DNA from: a virus
Strand: one strand, 5' to 3'
Virus record (IMG/VR): IMGVR_UViG_3300021341_000070
Span: 1-35,790 of that record
DNA: 35,790 bases
Positions 24,246-32,984 of this stretch are shown here, one piece after another (position 1 is the first letter of the stretch; each line of letters begins with the position of its first letter). A program made the translations under genes and the position numbers. Under the pieces are notes generated by a model. It was not told the DNA's origin. It made no database searches and saw only the letters and a program-made list of their open reading frames with translations.

Positions 24246-24785
24246 ATGCTTAACCTATATACCCTAATGGACCACTACCCTTATTCAGAGAAGATGGTGG
24301 AAGACCTTGATGCCACCTTGGACGTGCTCAAGAAAAATGCTGATATACATCTCCATCCTGATTTCATTTATCCGCCCTTGGGGATTGAACGTGACGAGTA
24401 TGCGCGTTGTGCTGATATCAAGGACGCCATCCTTGCCCTTGGCAAACGCGGCTATGTACATTTGAATGAGCATGGTGATCCTAAGATTCGTCCGGAGGGT
24501 CTTGCTTTTTTGGAGGCAGGTGGGTTCACTCGGCAGCGCAAGGCTTTCTATCTAGATATAAAATCTAAGGAGGTGGATCGATTATCCAAAAAGGAACTAC
24601 AGGAATTGCAGATTGAAGATTTGAAGAAGCGCTTGGCGAGTGCGGAGAAGCAGTTGAAGTTGCAAAGTGCTTTTTGGGAGACGTCGACAACAAGAAATAG
24701 ATGGCAGGTATTTTTTATTGCGATTTCGGTGATTGCTTTGTTGTTGTCAATGGCGTCAACGATTGTGGTTCTGATTTATAAATAA
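24246..24785 (+). CDS. Membrane-anchored coiled-coil protein, partner of the NACHT gene, 179 aa
   Basis: The N-terminal part (about 40-100) is a small mixed domain of winged-helix appearance (IKDAILALGKRGYVHLNEHG, with PKIRPEGLAFLEAGG after it), a pattern seen in DUF- and YjcQ-like modules. A coiled coil (about 110-142) follows, and a C-terminal hydrophobic helix (WQVFFIAISVIALLLSMAST, about 152-177) would anchor it facing the cytoplasm. It ends 29 bp before the NACHT gene and reads in the same direction, so the two are almost certainly one operon. It could be the sensor, inhibitor or membrane effector for the NACHT protein. Confidence 0.7.
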   Translation: MLNLYTLMDHYPYSEKMVEDLDATLDVLKKNADIHLHPDFIYPPLGIERDEYARCADIKDAILALGKRGYVHLNEHGDPKIRPEGLAFLEAGGFTRQRKAFYLDIKSKEVDRLSKKELQELQIEDLKKRLASAEKQLKLQSAFWETSTTRNRWQVFFIAISVIALLLSMASTIVVLIYK

Positions 24786-24814
24786 CCTGAGTTTTACTAC
24801 AAAATAAATCTAAT

Positions 24815-27637
24815 ATGGGGATTCGTTCCAGGTGGGCATTAAAGGATAATTTGCAGATTCTTTGTGATCTGATAGGTTGGAAGATCGACACCTACAAGAC
24901 TAGTGACTTGGACAAGTATTCAGTATATCATGGTCCAGCAGGAAGTGATATTCCAATTTCTCTTTTAACATTGGCTGAAAGGGCTGATACTCCACAGTTA
25001 GTTTTAAATCATGTGGTGGCGATTGTCCATCTTGTAGTATTTGCCAATGCCCTGGACCGCTACAAAATCGACTTGAATGTCTCGGGCCAAACTAAAACTC
25101 AGTTTCAAGATAAGTTTCAAGAACTGATTCAAAAAGGAGAGATATTAGACTTTAAGGAGAAAGACCTAGAGGAGTCTCAATTATATAAAGATTACTATTT
25201 CCTTTTTTATGACCTGTTGAATGAACTTGACCTTTCAAGTGGGCAAAAAGTTAGAGTTTATAACTATCACAATGATAACTATGGGGCCAAATTTTGGAGG
25301 CTCATAACAGAGTATAAAGGCGGCCTGTCCAGGAAAATTGAAGGATTTCTACAAGGGGAGCAATTACAGGCAAGAATTCGAAACCTGAGCAGGGAAAGGT
25401 ATCTGGTTGATTTAAAGAATCAATACACAGAAATCACACTAAACGATGAAAAAGGACTAACCTTAAATCATATATATCAAGAGCCGAACTACAGCATCTT
25501 CAAAAAATGCCTCCTAGATGAAGCACATAAGAATATAGCCAAGGATAAAGTTTTTGTTAATCCAAAACTAATCCATCTAGCCAATAATGTGCATTCATTT
25601 GTCTTGAGCTGGCTAAGGTCCAGCACTAAACTTAGCAAACTTAAAAATGCTAAGGCAAGGATACTCCTGCTATATGGTTATCCTGGTCAAGGGAAAACCT
25701 CTTTTTGTAAGCGCTTGGTTTATGATTTATTGCGTGCCCAGGACTTCGCTAAACCCTTGTTTATGCTTAGGTTACGGGAATTAAGTGAACCAATAAAACT
25801 TAAATCGGAGGTTTTAGCTACTATCAGCCATCACTTGAACGAGGAATATCAATTGGAGACGAGCAAAAATAGCCTCAAAAGTTCTCTCCTTATCCTAGAT
25901 GGTTTGGACGAACTCCTCATGAAAAACAAGCTCCAGAACAATGATATCGAGGATATCTTTAGAGCCATTGTTGATGAAGTAGAGCGCTATAAAGACCTAA
26001 AGATCATTATCACCTCAAGATATGGTTACCTCAATTTAGAGCGATTGCCAGCCAATGATCTTTTGATAGCTAGATTGGATGAATTTGAATTAGAACAGCA
26101 GTTAAACTGGCTGAAGGCTTATCAAACCTTCTACCCCAAAGTTTGGCTCACTAAGGAAAAAATTACAGAAATCAGGGAGAATGGTGGGTTCATTGATGAA
26201 TTGATTCGCCAGCCAATCTTACTCCATATGATTGCCTCGCTTGATCAAGATTTCGTAGAAGGAGTAGGGAATAGGGCTGGTGTTTATTCCGCACTTTTTG
26301 ATCAGATCACCAACCCCGTCCGCTGGAAGGATGCGCAAATTAAGATCTTGAAGGGCTTAGATACTGAGGATCTTAGAGGAACCTTAAGAGAAGCGGCCTT
26401 CCATATCTTTCAATCGGGGGAGGGGTACATCCATAAAACAGGCTTGGAAAAATTACCCGCAGTTCTGGAACTTAGGGAGAAATTGCAAAAGCAAGACAGC
26501 TATTTTCGAGAGGCTTTAAAAATGATGATGGTAGCCTTCTACTTTCAAGAGCGGCCAAAAAGCCGACGATTGAGGAGTGATGATGAAGATTATGACTATG
26601 CAATAGAGTTCCTTCATAAGTCGCTGCAAGAATATTTAACAGCAGAGTACATCTGGGAAACTGTAAAGGGAGAATTGATCGACAAGAATAGAAAAAAGAA
26701 GTATATCAAGGAATCTGAGGCTGAAATACTAGAATTCTTACAGGAAATCTTTGGTAAACAACCTATGTCGCTTGAAGTTGCTAATTATTTGGTGGAGATT
26801 ATTGAGAATGATAAAAATGATGAAGAAAAGCAAGAACTAGCGAAGCGATTGGAGTATGTAATTGACTATGGTTTACAGAAGCAATTCGTCTATACCTTCG
26901 ATGCAGAGAAACAAGATTCGGTAATGGATCTCAGCAATTGGATTTTTTATGGATATTGGACGATCTACGCTCATTTGAAAGAGAAAATTGATTTATTTGG
27001 GGAAGGGAAGGAAGAGAGAAGAGGTAGTATTGTGTCAATTCTGCAATTCTTCCAGTACAAGAAAACAGCATTGAAGCCTTTGCGATTGGTTGGCGCCGAC
27101 CTCCGCGTCGCCGACCTCCGCGTCGCCTACCTCCGCGACGCCTACCTCAGCGGCGCCTACCTCAGCGTCGCCAACCTCCGCGGCGCCGACCTCCGCGTTG
27201 CCGACCTCAGCGGCGCCAACCTCAGCGTCGCCAACCTCAGCGGCGCCGACCTCCGCGGCGGCGACCTCCGCGGCGCCGACCTCAGCCACGCCTACCTCAG
27301 CCGCGCCGACCTCAGCGGCGCCGACCTCAGCCACGCCAACCTCAGCGGCGCCGACCTCAGCCACGCCTACCTCAGCGGCGCCTACCTCCGCGACGCCGAC
27401 CTCAGCGGCGCCGACCTCAACGTCGCCGATCTCAGCGGCGCCTACCTCCGCCGCGCCGACCTCAGCGGCGCCGACCTCCGCGGCGCCGATCTCAGCCGCG
27501 CCGACCTCCGCCGCGCCGACCTCAACGGTGTTAGGAATGCGACTATCAAACAACTGGCTTCTGCTAGGTCTTTAGAGGGAGCAAGAGGGTTACCTAGTAA
27601 ATGGATGGTAAAGCTTAGAAAGCTAATGGGAAGTTAG
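24815..27637 (+). CDS. NACHT-domain STAND NTPase with C-terminal pentapeptide repeats, 940 aa
   Basis: The N-terminal 260 residues have no recognised domain and may carry the effector or a protein-protein interface. The NACHT core starts with Walker A GYPGQGKTS (about 288-296), Walker B LLILDGLDEL (about 358-367) with the NACHT-type D-G-L-D-E, and sensor KIIITSRYGY (near 394-403). The following helical region includes FLHKSLQEYLTAEYIW, a conserved STAND feature. Residues about 757-905 are pentapeptide repeats A(D/N/Y)L(S/R)x forming a right-handed beta-helix, in place of the leucine-rich or TPR sensors found elsewhere. Bacterial NACHT proteins are established anti-phage sensors; this one's role in a prophage is inferred. 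Confidence 0.88.
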   Translation: MGIRSRWALKDNLQILCDLIGWKIDTYKTSDLDKYSVYHGPAGSDIPISLLTLAERADTPQLVLNHVVAIVHLVVFANALDRYKIDLNVSGQTKTQFQDKFQELIQKGEILDFKEKDLEESQLYKDYYFLFYDLLNELDLSSGQKVRVYNYHNDNYGAKFWRLITEYKGGLSRKIEGFLQGEQLQARIRNLSRERYLVDLKNQYTEITLNDEKGLTLNHIYQEPNYSIFKKCLLDEAHKNIAKDKVFVNPKLIHLANNVHSFVLSWLRSSTKLSKLKNAKARILLLYGYPGQGKTSFCKRLVYDLLRAQDFAKPLFMLRLRELSEPIKLKSEVLATISHHLNEEYQLETSKNSLKSSLLILDGLDELLMKNKLQNNDIEDIFRAIVDEVERYKDLKIIITSRYGYLNLERLPANDLLIARLDEFELEQQLNWLKAYQTFYPKVWLTKEKITEIRENGGFIDELIRQPILLHMIASLDQDFVEGVGNRAGVYSALFDQITNPVRWKDAQIKILKGLDTEDLRGTLREAAFHIFQSGEGYIHKTGLEKLPAVLELREKLQKQDSYFREALKMMMVAFYFQERPKSRRLRSDDEDYDYAIEFLHKSLQEYLTAEYIWETVKGELIDKNRKKKYIKESEAEILEFLQEIFGKQPMSLEVANYLVEIIENDKNDEEKQELAKRLEYVIDYGLQKQFVYTFDAEKQDSVMDLSNWIFYGYWTIYAHLKEKIDLFGEGKEERRGSIVSILQFFQYKKTALKPLRLVGADLRVADLRVAYLRDAYLSGAYLSVANLRGADLRVADLSGANLSVANLSGADLRGGDLRGADLSHAYLSRADLSGADLSHANLSGADLSHAYLSGAYLRDADLSGADLNVADLSGAYLRRADLSGADLRGADLSRADLRRADLNGVRNATIKQLASARSLEGARGLPSKWMVKLRKLMGS
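27092..27530 (+). repeat. 15-nt GC-rich tandem repeat encoding the pentapeptides
   Basis: About 29 units of a 15-nt consensus GCCGACCTCAGCGGC (phase arbitrary) follow in tandem. Variation is confined mainly to the second and fourth codons of each unit, and nearly every codon ends in C. Composition is far more GC-rich than the rest of the gene. The near-identity at DNA level indicates recent or ongoing expansion. Frames on both strands stay open as a by-product. Confidence 0.9.
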
Positions 27638-27664
27638 CTTGGGAGATAGATTGAACGAAAAGTA

Positions 27665-27745
27665 GAAAGCGGGTCGAACGTTTTAGCACAGACTTCCTAG
27701 GAAAAGTAGTTCGTTGCACGATCAGGCCCGTGATACCCCGCTTTC
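27665..27745. repeat. Inverted repeat between convergent NACHT and antirepressor genes
   Basis: GAAAGCGGG (27665-27673) and CCCGCTTTC (27737-27745) are exact complements separated by 63 bp. A direct repeat TAGCTTGGGA also flanks the region (27635-27644 and 27758-27767), once over each gene's end. The structure may be a shared terminator or a relic of insertion. Confidence 0.5.
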
Positions 27746-27756
27746 GATTTCTTATG

Positions 27757-28311
27757 CTAGCTTGGGAAGGGAAGGGCGGTCTGGCCAGTAAAGCGTTTCT
27801 CTCTAACTTCAGCAAGCGATAAGTCAATCTTCTTCAGATCAGACTTTAATTTTTTCAATTCGTCATTCTTCTCTGCAATCTCATCAACGGTATCCGACTT
27901 CTTCATGATCAAGTCCAATTCATACTTGTTCTCCTCTTGGAATACCTCAATCAACTTATACATGGAAAGCATCTCTTGACGAAGCCAAGCCATGAACGCA
28001 TATTGCTTGTCTACTGAGCCTTCTCTACGTTTGTTTTGAGAGATACTAGTAAGCCAAGCAAATAGGTCAAACATAGGCAAACATCTCATTTCATATTGCT
28101 TCCCATCAGCTCCAGTTGTATAGTCTAGACTATATAACTGACTAAAGATTTTGTGCTTTTTTAGCCAGTTATCTTGAGTAGGGAAGTCAACACCAATGAT
28201 TTGACATACTGTTTTAACAGGCACCATTCGATGGCCATCAGTGATAGGACAAGAAATAGAAGTGCCATGATAGTCGAGGTCGACTATCGCAAGATCTTTT
28301 ACTACATTCAT
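27757..28311 (-). CDS. P22-type antirepressor (phage antirepressor N-terminal domain)
   Basis: Residues 5-120 match the P22_AR_N pattern: MVPVKTVCQIIGVDFPTQDN, a Leu/Lys stretch, and MRCLPMFDLFAWLTSISQNK. A C-terminal coiled coil (about 135-170, ELDLIMKKSDTVDEIAEKND) replaces the usual Ant domain, so it is a short version at 184 aa. Antirepressors bind and inactivate prophage repressors. It converges on the NACHT gene and lies upstream of nothing on its strand before the switch, so it may act on the nearby XRE repressor. The 28.4-kb repeat site lies 130 bp upstream of its start. Confidence 0.78.
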   Translation of the reverse strand: MNVVKDLAIVDLDYHGTSISCPITDGHRMVPVKTVCQIIGVDFPTQDNWLKKHKIFSQLYSLDYTTGADGKQYEMRCLPMFDLFAWLTSISQNKRREGSVDKQYAFMAWLRQEMLSMYKLIEVFQEENKYELDLIMKKSDTVDEIAEKNDELKKLKSDLKKIDLSLAEVREKRFTGQTALPFPS

Positions 28312-28390
28312 GTAGTTGCGATTTAAATTAACGTATCAATTTTAAAGGGAGTGAAACAAATGTTAGTAATAAAAATCACATTGTCAAATA

Positions 28391-28458
28391 GTGGACTTTT
28401 TAATTTGTAATTGATTAATTATCAATAGTGCTTTTCTTGATAGTCCAAAAGTCCACTC
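28391..28458. repeat. Second copy of the GTGGACT repeat, inverted pair around AT-rich core
   Basis: GTGGACTTTT (28391-28400) and ATAGTCCAAAAGTCCACTC (28440-28458) face each other across a 39-bp AT-rich core containing TTGATTAATTATCAATA. The 19-mer is identical to that at 13051-13069. It is upstream of the antirepressor and downstream of the nuclease gene. Confidence 0.8.
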
Positions 28459-28532
28459 AAAATGCCAATTTTTGACATACCCTATTTGGGGTAGTAATAG
28501 TATCTATAAGACTATGGAATGAATAATTCATG

Positions 28533-28955
28533 TTAGTACCTTTCAGCAAAATCATGATCTAGTAAGAATTGACTCAAGTTAATCCAGTATTCATTCTCCT
28601 GAAAATAGATCTCGGCAATGAGTCGACCGTACTTCCCCCTTTCATCCTGATTGGTCACCGCTATGATGTTCTTGTTTAATATCAATCCTTCCACTATATC
28701 CCTGACCTGTAAGCCTTCCGGCCGTTCTTTCCCTCTGATCTCCGGCGTATCGACTCTCGCTAGTCGGATAACATCTTCATATTGCAGTCCAAATCCCAAG
28801 TCAAAGTTTAGGGTAAAAGTATCTCCATCGTATACATCGGTTACTGTAGCAGAGTAAGTGTAGGGATAGTAAATGGAGTCGATACTAGTGGTGTCTTGCG
28901 TGAAAGCAAGAGTATGAGACAACAGCAAAGCAAGGGATATTAGTAATCTTTTCAT
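28533..28955 (-). CDS. Secreted thermonuclease-like (SNase) protein
   Basis: The first 19 residues (MKRLLISLALLLSHTLAFT) form a signal peptide. The body matches the staphylococcal nuclease fold: VTDVYDGDTFTLNFD, then RLARVDTPEIRGKERPEG with the active-site Arg and Glu, and DERGKYGRLIAEIYF with the second catalytic Arg. At 140 aa it is a compact single domain. It would cut DNA or RNA outside the cytoplasm with calcium. It ends the tail module 19 bp after the tape-measure gene stop, so it may be late-expressed; host-DNA scavenging or exclusion of competing DNA are possibilities. Confidence 0.88.
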   Translation of the reverse strand: MKRLLISLALLLSHTLAFTQDTTSIDSIYYPYTYSATVTDVYDGDTFTLNFDLGFGLQYEDVIRLARVDTPEIRGKERPEGLQVRDIVEGLILNKNIIAVTNQDERGKYGRLIAEIYFQENEYWINLSQFLLDHDFAERY

Positions 28956-28974
28956 AAGTCTAAAGATTTAAAGT

Positions 28975-31908
28975 TTATAAGCTGCCTCCAGCTGCAGACT
29001 GGAGCTTATCAAATTGTTTTACAATTCCAATTACAGTATCATTATCCAGCACAGCGTGGAAGCTATCTAGCTTACTACTAATCTCACGGAGCATTTCCAG
29101 TACTTCTTGATTGGATTCTGGAGAGCTAATACTGGGAGTGGCAGGAAGCGGCTCTGTTGAACCACCATCCACGAATTGCCCTAAACGTCTTCTCCGGATA
29201 TTATCGATAGCTTGTACATAGTTGAGTACTTTAGGGTTGCGGAGATCCTTGTTGCTCACAAAATATTCCGGACCAGCTTCACTGGCCAGTACGACAGGGT
29301 GGGGGGGAAGCATACCTGTCTGTGGATCGCCGATGTAGCGGGCGCGGTATTGGCGGTTATCGTCCTTACCAGTGACGTTAAAGTAGCCACCTTCTTTTCT
29401 TTGGGCAATGCCTTGGATGGCAGTACCGGCAATCGTAGCTAGTCGGATCGCTGAGCGGACTTTAGCCGCTGCGCTGAGGGAAGTAATGACGGCAGGAGCT
29501 AATGGTCCCAAGCTGGCATTACTAGCAGAGATCGCAGCCAATTCCTTTTGTAGATTGATAATGACCTCAGCTGCAGCAATACTTTTTTCAAAAAGAAATA
29601 AGCCGGTGGCTGCGGCTTCATTCTCTCCCAATAGTTGATTGAGGCCACTGCTGAGTTCTTTGAAGGTGCTAAGTTCGGCATCGGCTCTAGCCCGGGTAAT
29701 GGCGGCGAGCTTGGCTTGGCGCTCTGTTTCTTTTTTGGCGAAGCTTTCACGGACTTTGTCCTTCTCCACTTCTCTAGCTCGAACGATATCGGTGGTATCG
29801 ATGCCAAACTGGTTGGCCAATTGGAGGAGCTGAGCATATTGTTCTTCCAACTGTAGGAGTTGCAGTCCTTGCTCATCAAGTAGGGCTTGATTGACCTGAT
29901 CTCTGATCTCCTTTTGAGCGGCTTGTTTAGCTAGTTCTAGCTCTATTTGTTTTTGAAATTTGGCCTCTTCTTCCGCTTCAATGCGGGTGAGTTCCTGGTC
30001 GAGTTGTTCCTGCCTTTTGGTGATCAGGAATTGCTCGATCTCCTCTTCTCGGAGTCGGATGAGTTCCAATTTTCTAGCGGTACCCTCCTCGATACCTTTC
30101 TCTTCTAGTTGGGTAGCTAGGTTGATTTCCTTTTGGTAGCGTTGGCGGATTCGTGCTAGTTCTTGTTCCTCTTCACTGAGGGTGTTGACTCGCAGATCTT
30201 CGCGGAATTGCTGTTCGGCTTCGCGGAGCTGCTCGAGATGTCGCTCGATTTGTTTTCGTTCCCGCTCTAGTTCTTTCTCTCTTTGCTTGGCTGCATCCTC
30301 GGCAGCTTTCTTTTGAATTTCAAGTTCAGCTGCAGCCTTTTGCTGGGCAGTGGAATCCGTATTACCGTTTGGGGTAGGAGAGGAGGCCTCCGTATCAATT
30401 CCCAATTCAGCAGCCAAGTTCTTTTTGATTTCTTCCCGAGCTAGTTTCAGTTGCTCCAATTCCTCTTTCCGAGCATCGACTCTACTTTCAATCACTTGTC
30501 TACCAGTAGCTTCCAGGGCAGCTAGATCAAGCCTCACATTACCTCCTTCTTCCTGAAAAGCTCGCAGCCCTTCCTTGGTGATATTGATTCGTTCCTGCAG
30601 GCTTTTATTGGTGAAGTCTAATCCCAATTGATATTCTTCATTGAGTCGCAGTAGCCTCTCTGTGATCTCAATATCCTTTTCTGCTAGGCTTCGCTGTTGA
30701 TTGGCTAGTTTTTCAGCTGCTCGCTGTATCTTCTCATCTTCTTTTTGCAAGGCGATTTTGAAGATATATTGATCATTGACTTCACGTAGGCGGTTGGAGA
30801 GCTCCTCATTGGTGACTGTTTCTGCATTCAAATTCCCAAGGAAATCAGGGTATTTGTTCTGCAATTGTTGGATAAGCGAATTGCGACTTTCCTGGCTGAT
30901 ATTGGCCTCCGTGATTTGAGTAACCAATAGCCCCAATGCTTGCTGTTCTTCTTCCAGTTTTTCAGAAACCGGGATAGTAGTAAAGCGAGTGATTAAATCT
31001 ACGAAAGGCTCTACAGCGCCTACTAGGCGAGTGAAGATAGGTATTAGGGCCGATGCTATATTCTCTTTGATCTGAGTGAATTTGGCTTGCAGCTCCGCCT
31101 GCTTACGCACCAAGGTATCGGTGTTATTGGCAAAGGCGGTCTGAGCATCTACCGATTTCTCGGTGATTAGCTCTAAAGTAGCCGCCGCTTTGGCCTGTTG
31201 TAGCATGGTACCGGTCAACTTATCCAATCCCTTTTCTGCGAGTCTGGCTTTCACATCGGCCTCCTGGATAGAGATGCCCAATTGCTTGAGTTCTTCCCGT
31301 TCTCCGAGGAGGGCCTTGCTGAGAATGCGAGCTACTTCTTCCGATTTGATCTGGCCACCCGTCCATTCACTCAGCGCACCACTGAGGTTGGGTAATTGTA
31401 GCGCAATGTCAGCTGCTTCTTTCCGCTGAAACTGCATCGGGATCAATAGATCCTGAATAGCAGCAGCAGCATTGATGTACTCGCTGGTCGTTAAGCCCAT
31501 GGCCGCCGCATTGGCTTCGGCCTCTGCTCGGGCTTGTGGTAGGGTATCTCCGAATACCGTTTGCGCCTTGGCTTGGAGTATCTCCATTTGGCTACTGAGG
31601 TCGAACAATTGTTTACTGTAGCCAATAATAGCATCAATAGTAAAGGCTGCAGCAGTGAGGCCTATGATATTATTCAGCCCCAGTTTCATCTTATCATAGG
31701 CAGAAGGAAGACCTCGTAGGCGTTTGTTGTGCTCTGCGATGATTTTATTGACCTTCTTCAACTCTGCCGCCTTCTTGTTATATTCCTCGGTACCAATGAT
31801 CAGATTGCGCAGAGAGTTGTTCAGCTTGCGCTTCTCTGCGGCGATGGCCTTGATGTCATTGCGAACCTCCTTGCCATTGATGAATATGGTTGCCTGCCTC
31901 CTTGCCAT
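28975..31908 (-). CDS. Tail tape-measure protein
   Basis: This is the largest structural gene, 977 aa, starting MARRQATIFINGKEVRNDIK. It has the classic tape-measure profile: a helical N-terminus, hydrophobic segments (IIGLTAAAFTIDAIIGYSKQ near 60-80 and a second hydrophobic region near 790-840), and an extensive charged coiled coil in the middle (about 520-720, repeated Glu/Gln/Leu/Arg heptads such as EKELERERKQIERHLEQLRE). It spans the tail tube and sets its length. It starts in a TAATG overlap with the preceding gene. The length would predict a long, probably non-contractile or long contractile tail. Confidence 0.88.
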   Translation of the reverse strand: MARRQATIFINGKEVRNDIKAIAAEKRKLNNSLRNLIIGTEEYNKKAAELKKVNKIIAEHNKRLRGLPSAYDKMKLGLNNIIGLTAAAFTIDAIIGYSKQLFDLSSQMEILQAKAQTVFGDTLPQARAEAEANAAAMGLTTSEYINAAAAIQDLLIPMQFQRKEAADIALQLPNLSGALSEWTGGQIKSEEVARILSKALLGEREELKQLGISIQEADVKARLAEKGLDKLTGTMLQQAKAAATLELITEKSVDAQTAFANNTDTLVRKQAELQAKFTQIKENIASALIPIFTRLVGAVEPFVDLITRFTTIPVSEKLEEEQQALGLLVTQITEANISQESRNSLIQQLQNKYPDFLGNLNAETVTNEELSNRLREVNDQYIFKIALQKEDEKIQRAAEKLANQQRSLAEKDIEITERLLRLNEEYQLGLDFTNKSLQERINITKEGLRAFQEEGGNVRLDLAALEATGRQVIESRVDARKEELEQLKLAREEIKKNLAAELGIDTEASSPTPNGNTDSTAQQKAAAELEIQKKAAEDAAKQREKELERERKQIERHLEQLREAEQQFREDLRVNTLSEEEQELARIRQRYQKEINLATQLEEKGIEEGTARKLELIRLREEEIEQFLITKRQEQLDQELTRIEAEEEAKFQKQIELELAKQAAQKEIRDQVNQALLDEQGLQLLQLEEQYAQLLQLANQFGIDTTDIVRAREVEKDKVRESFAKKETERQAKLAAITRARADAELSTFKELSSGLNQLLGENEAAATGLFLFEKSIAAAEVIINLQKELAAISASNASLGPLAPAVITSLSAAAKVRSAIRLATIAGTAIQGIAQRKEGGYFNVTGKDDNRQYRARYIGDPQTGMLPPHPVVLASEAGPEYFVSNKDLRNPKVLNYVQAIDNIRRRRLGQFVDGGSTEPLPATPSISSPESNQEVLEMLREISSKLDSFHAVLDNDTVIGIVKQFDKLQSAAGGSL

Positions 31909-32360
31909 TATCTGATGGTTGTGTCAATAACTCCCGGAATGCGAATCACGACTTCAGCAGCCACGATATCAGCGTATTCCTCCGCCAATTGATCCGCTAG
32001 GTTTTCTATCGCCGTATTTAATGCTGGATAAAGCCAAGGTTGCGAAGCGAATACAGCCGCACCAGTACCCACTGGACGGTTTTTGCCTACACCACGCTCC
32101 ACAAAGATTCCATGCCGAGCGAAGCTCCAGGCTATACCTTCCAGATCACCCTGCCGTTTTCTCAATCGGGTCCTGATGCTTTTGTACAATCGTTCTTCCC
32201 CTTCCGCCTTTTTGTATAGCACCATCTTTTCGCGCAGTCCAAACTGAGCCATCTTTCGCAACATCTCATTTCGAGTGAGTTTAGCAAAAGCCAGCAGGCT
32301 TTTTTCTAAGCTTTCCAGTCGCTCATCTAAGCGAGGGTTGGGATTATAGGGATCCGTCAT
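31908..32360 (-). CDS. Small tail-module protein, 150 aa
   Basis: ATG at 32360 (MTDPYNPNPRLDERLESLEK) is preferred because it overlaps the preceding stop in an ATGA pair; a longer frame to 32402 lies inside that gene. The protein is helical and strongly basic/acidic mixed (TRNEMLRKMAQFGLREKMVL), ending RIPGVIDTTIR. It ends in a TAATG overlap with the tape-measure start. In other phages the gene before the tape measure is often a chaperone or tail-completion protein; that identity is not shown here. Confidence 0.65.
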   Translation of the reverse strand: MTDPYNPNPRLDERLESLEKSLLAFAKLTRNEMLRKMAQFGLREKMVLYKKAEGEERLYKSIRTRLRKRQGDLEGIAWSFARHGIFVERGVGKNRPVGTGAAVFASQPWLYPALNTAIENLADQLAEEYADIVAAEVVIRIPGVIDTTIR

Positions 32361-32983
32361 AGTCCTAGCATTTTGATCAACACATTGAGATCTAGTCTCC
32401 ACCCTGCCAGTGATACAGTTATAGCCATAATCGTACTGATGATAGCGAGAATGATCCTGGCTCGAAGAGACAGACGCGGCACGCAGATATTTAGCAGCGG
32501 AATAGTGAAGGTCTTTCCAGTGGCATCATCCGTGCGATGGTCCAAAAAGAAGTCTAAGGCCTTTTTCCAGCCCAAATCTTTGATACGAGGAATGATGTTG
32601 ATGGCAGCTTTATGCAATAGGAGAGAAGGGTAAATGCTAGCAAAGATTAAATAGAGGTTCCCACCAGCTACAAACCAGGCTAAAAGAATGCCACCGGTGG
32701 CCAGCATTTCCCAGAGATGTATATCGGTAGGAAAGAGGTCATAGTTTTTGTCAAAGCTATCCTCCACGCCCCATACCCCAGCTTGACTAAGGCCCACCAA
32801 AATGAGTGCTACCGGGCATTGCCAGCCATAACCGAGTTGGTTGATGAAAATAAAGTCAGCCCAAACCAATACGATCATTAGGAGGACACTACAAATAGTT
32901 CTAGTGGTGGTATACTTGCCATACCCCAGCCCGTTTTGTACTCCACTGCCCAATCGAAAAAGAGATAGAAACCAAAATTCCAT
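32357..32983 (-). CDS. Multi-pass membrane protein in the tail module, 208 aa
   Basis: ATG at 32983 (MEFWFLSLFRLGSGVQNGLG) is chosen because it follows the preceding stop by one base; a longer frame to 33022 overlaps that gene. Several hydrophobic segments follow (ICSVLLMIVLVWADFIFINQ, WEMLATGGILLAWFVAGG, LYLIFASIYPSLLL and ILAIISTIMAITVSLAG). Such a protein between head-joining and tail genes is unusual; a DNA-injection or superinfection-exclusion role is possible. It is not similar to the holin at 12.2 kb. Confidence 0.6.
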   Translation of the reverse strand: MEFWFLSLFRLGSGVQNGLGYGKYTTTRTICSVLLMIVLVWADFIFINQLGYGWQCPVALILVGLSQAGVWGVEDSFDKNYDLFPTDIHLWEMLATGGILLAWFVAGGNLYLIFASIYPSLLLHKAAINIIPRIKDLGWKKALDFFLDHRTDDATGKTFTIPLLNICVPRLSLRARIILAIISTIMAITVSLAGWRLDLNVLIKMLGL

Positions 32984-32984
32984 A

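Noticed and set aside
27035-27575. Long open frames antisense (172 aa) and in another sense frame (161 aa) over the pentapeptide repeats
   Set aside because: They are by-products of the 15-nt repeat with C-ending codons; products are monotonous AEVG or TSAAP repeats with no natural start context.
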